In this document: piece after piece, positions 5,671 through 5,808 of the stretch
Position numbering within the stretch: the first letter of the stretch is position 1
Layout: every line of letters begins with the position of its first letter
NCBI GenBank assembly: GCA_023417975.1
Contig: JAEZDX010000339.1
Location: 1 to 5,808 of the forward strand
Source of the DNA: Bacillota bacterium
GTDB taxonomy: Bacteria > Bacillota > Clostridia > Clostridiales > Clostridiaceae
Direction of reading: 5' to 3'
DNA: 5,808 nucleotides
Position numbers and translations under genes: made by a program
The notes under the pieces: model-generated
Told to the model about the DNA's origin: nothing
Database searches by the model: none
What the model saw: only the letters and a program-made list of their open reading frames with translations

Positions 5671-5808
5671 TCGGTAAGTGGTAGTCATGTACCACCAGCT
5701 AAGCTGGTGGCTTGATTAAGCCCTATAAGGGCATATTACTGGCGGCGCTACTCGCGCTCTGAAAAACCGCCAATCGCAAAACTGTTACAGCGGCCACCCT
5801 CGTCGGGT
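5671..5808 (-). mobile_element. Probable end of an IS200/IS605-type element (partial)
   Basis: This stretch is unlike the rest of the window: 42 of the last 68 bases are G or C, and hairpins follow one another. A perfect CCACCAGC/GCTGGTGG stem (5692-5699 with 5703-5710, loop TAA) overlaps a competing stem GTGGTA/TACCAC (5678-5683 with 5690-5695). Further stems are GCCCT/AGGGC (5720-5732), GGCGG/CCGCC (5741-5745 with 5767-5771) and ACCC/GGGT at the edge. IS200/IS605 elements carry subterminal hairpins of this kind instead of inverted repeats. If so, this would be the right end of an element whose tnpB lies beyond 5808 on the minus strand. A minus-strand frame open from 5806 to a TAG at 5725-5723 might be a tnpB tail, but shows no recognisable motif. 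The exact boundary is not visible. Confidence 0.45.
5692..5808 (-). ncRNA. Possible TnpB-associated guide (omega) RNA segment
   Basis: If the element is of IS200/IS605 type, the 3' part of tnpB and the right end normally yield a structured omega RNA whose guide is the sequence just past the element. Read on the minus strand, the chain of stems from 5808 to 5692 followed by AT-rich flank fits that layout. No covariance support or sequence match is available here, and the tnpB gene is not in the window. Confidence 0.25.

Noticed and set aside
1..5808. CRISPR arrays, tRNA or rRNA genes
   Set aside because: No regularly spaced repeats, cloverleaf pattern or conserved rRNA segments were seen on either strand.

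Overview
The window is low-GC DNA. Its gene content points to a member of the Clostridia (Bacillota): an AT-rich sensor kinase with a Q/E-rich tail, a stand-alone LytTR regulator next to a DUF3021 protein, a CPBP protease, and strong AGGAGG-type ribosome binding sites with TTG and GTG starts. I cannot name the species from the sequence.

Layout from left to right. Positions 1-30 may hold the first ten codons of a minus-strand gene that runs out of the window, with a candidate promoter at 89-118. Positions 176-1705 (minus) encode a multi-pass membrane histidine kinase with no response regulator visible beside it. A roughly 280-bp divergent intergenic region (1706-1985) holds a good promoter for the kinase, a perfect palindrome next to its ribosome binding site, and a hairpin. 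Positions 1986-2852 (plus) encode a cytosolic calcineurin-like metallophosphoesterase. It meets a CPBP-family membrane protease gene (2849-3658, minus) tail to tail, and the two stop codons overlap within one TTAA.

Positions 5571 down to about 3880 look like one minus-strand operon: LytTR DNA-binding regulator, DUF3021 four-helix membrane protein, HEVGH (M50-like) membrane metalloprotease, and a 32-residue small ORF. A 10-bp hairpin follows at 3825-3857. The first three genes are packed within 0-11 bp and appear translationally coupled. LytTR plus a membrane partner is a known regulatory arrangement, the partner restraining the regulator. The added membrane metalloprotease raises the possibility that proteolysis controls or is controlled by this pair, which is the most interesting hypothesis in the window.

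The right edge (about 5671-5808) is different in character: GC-rich, packed with short hairpins, with no confident gene. It looks like the terminal region of an IS200/IS605-type element, possibly including a TnpB guide (omega) RNA, lying just upstream of the LytTR promoter. The transposase or TnpB gene itself would be outside the window.
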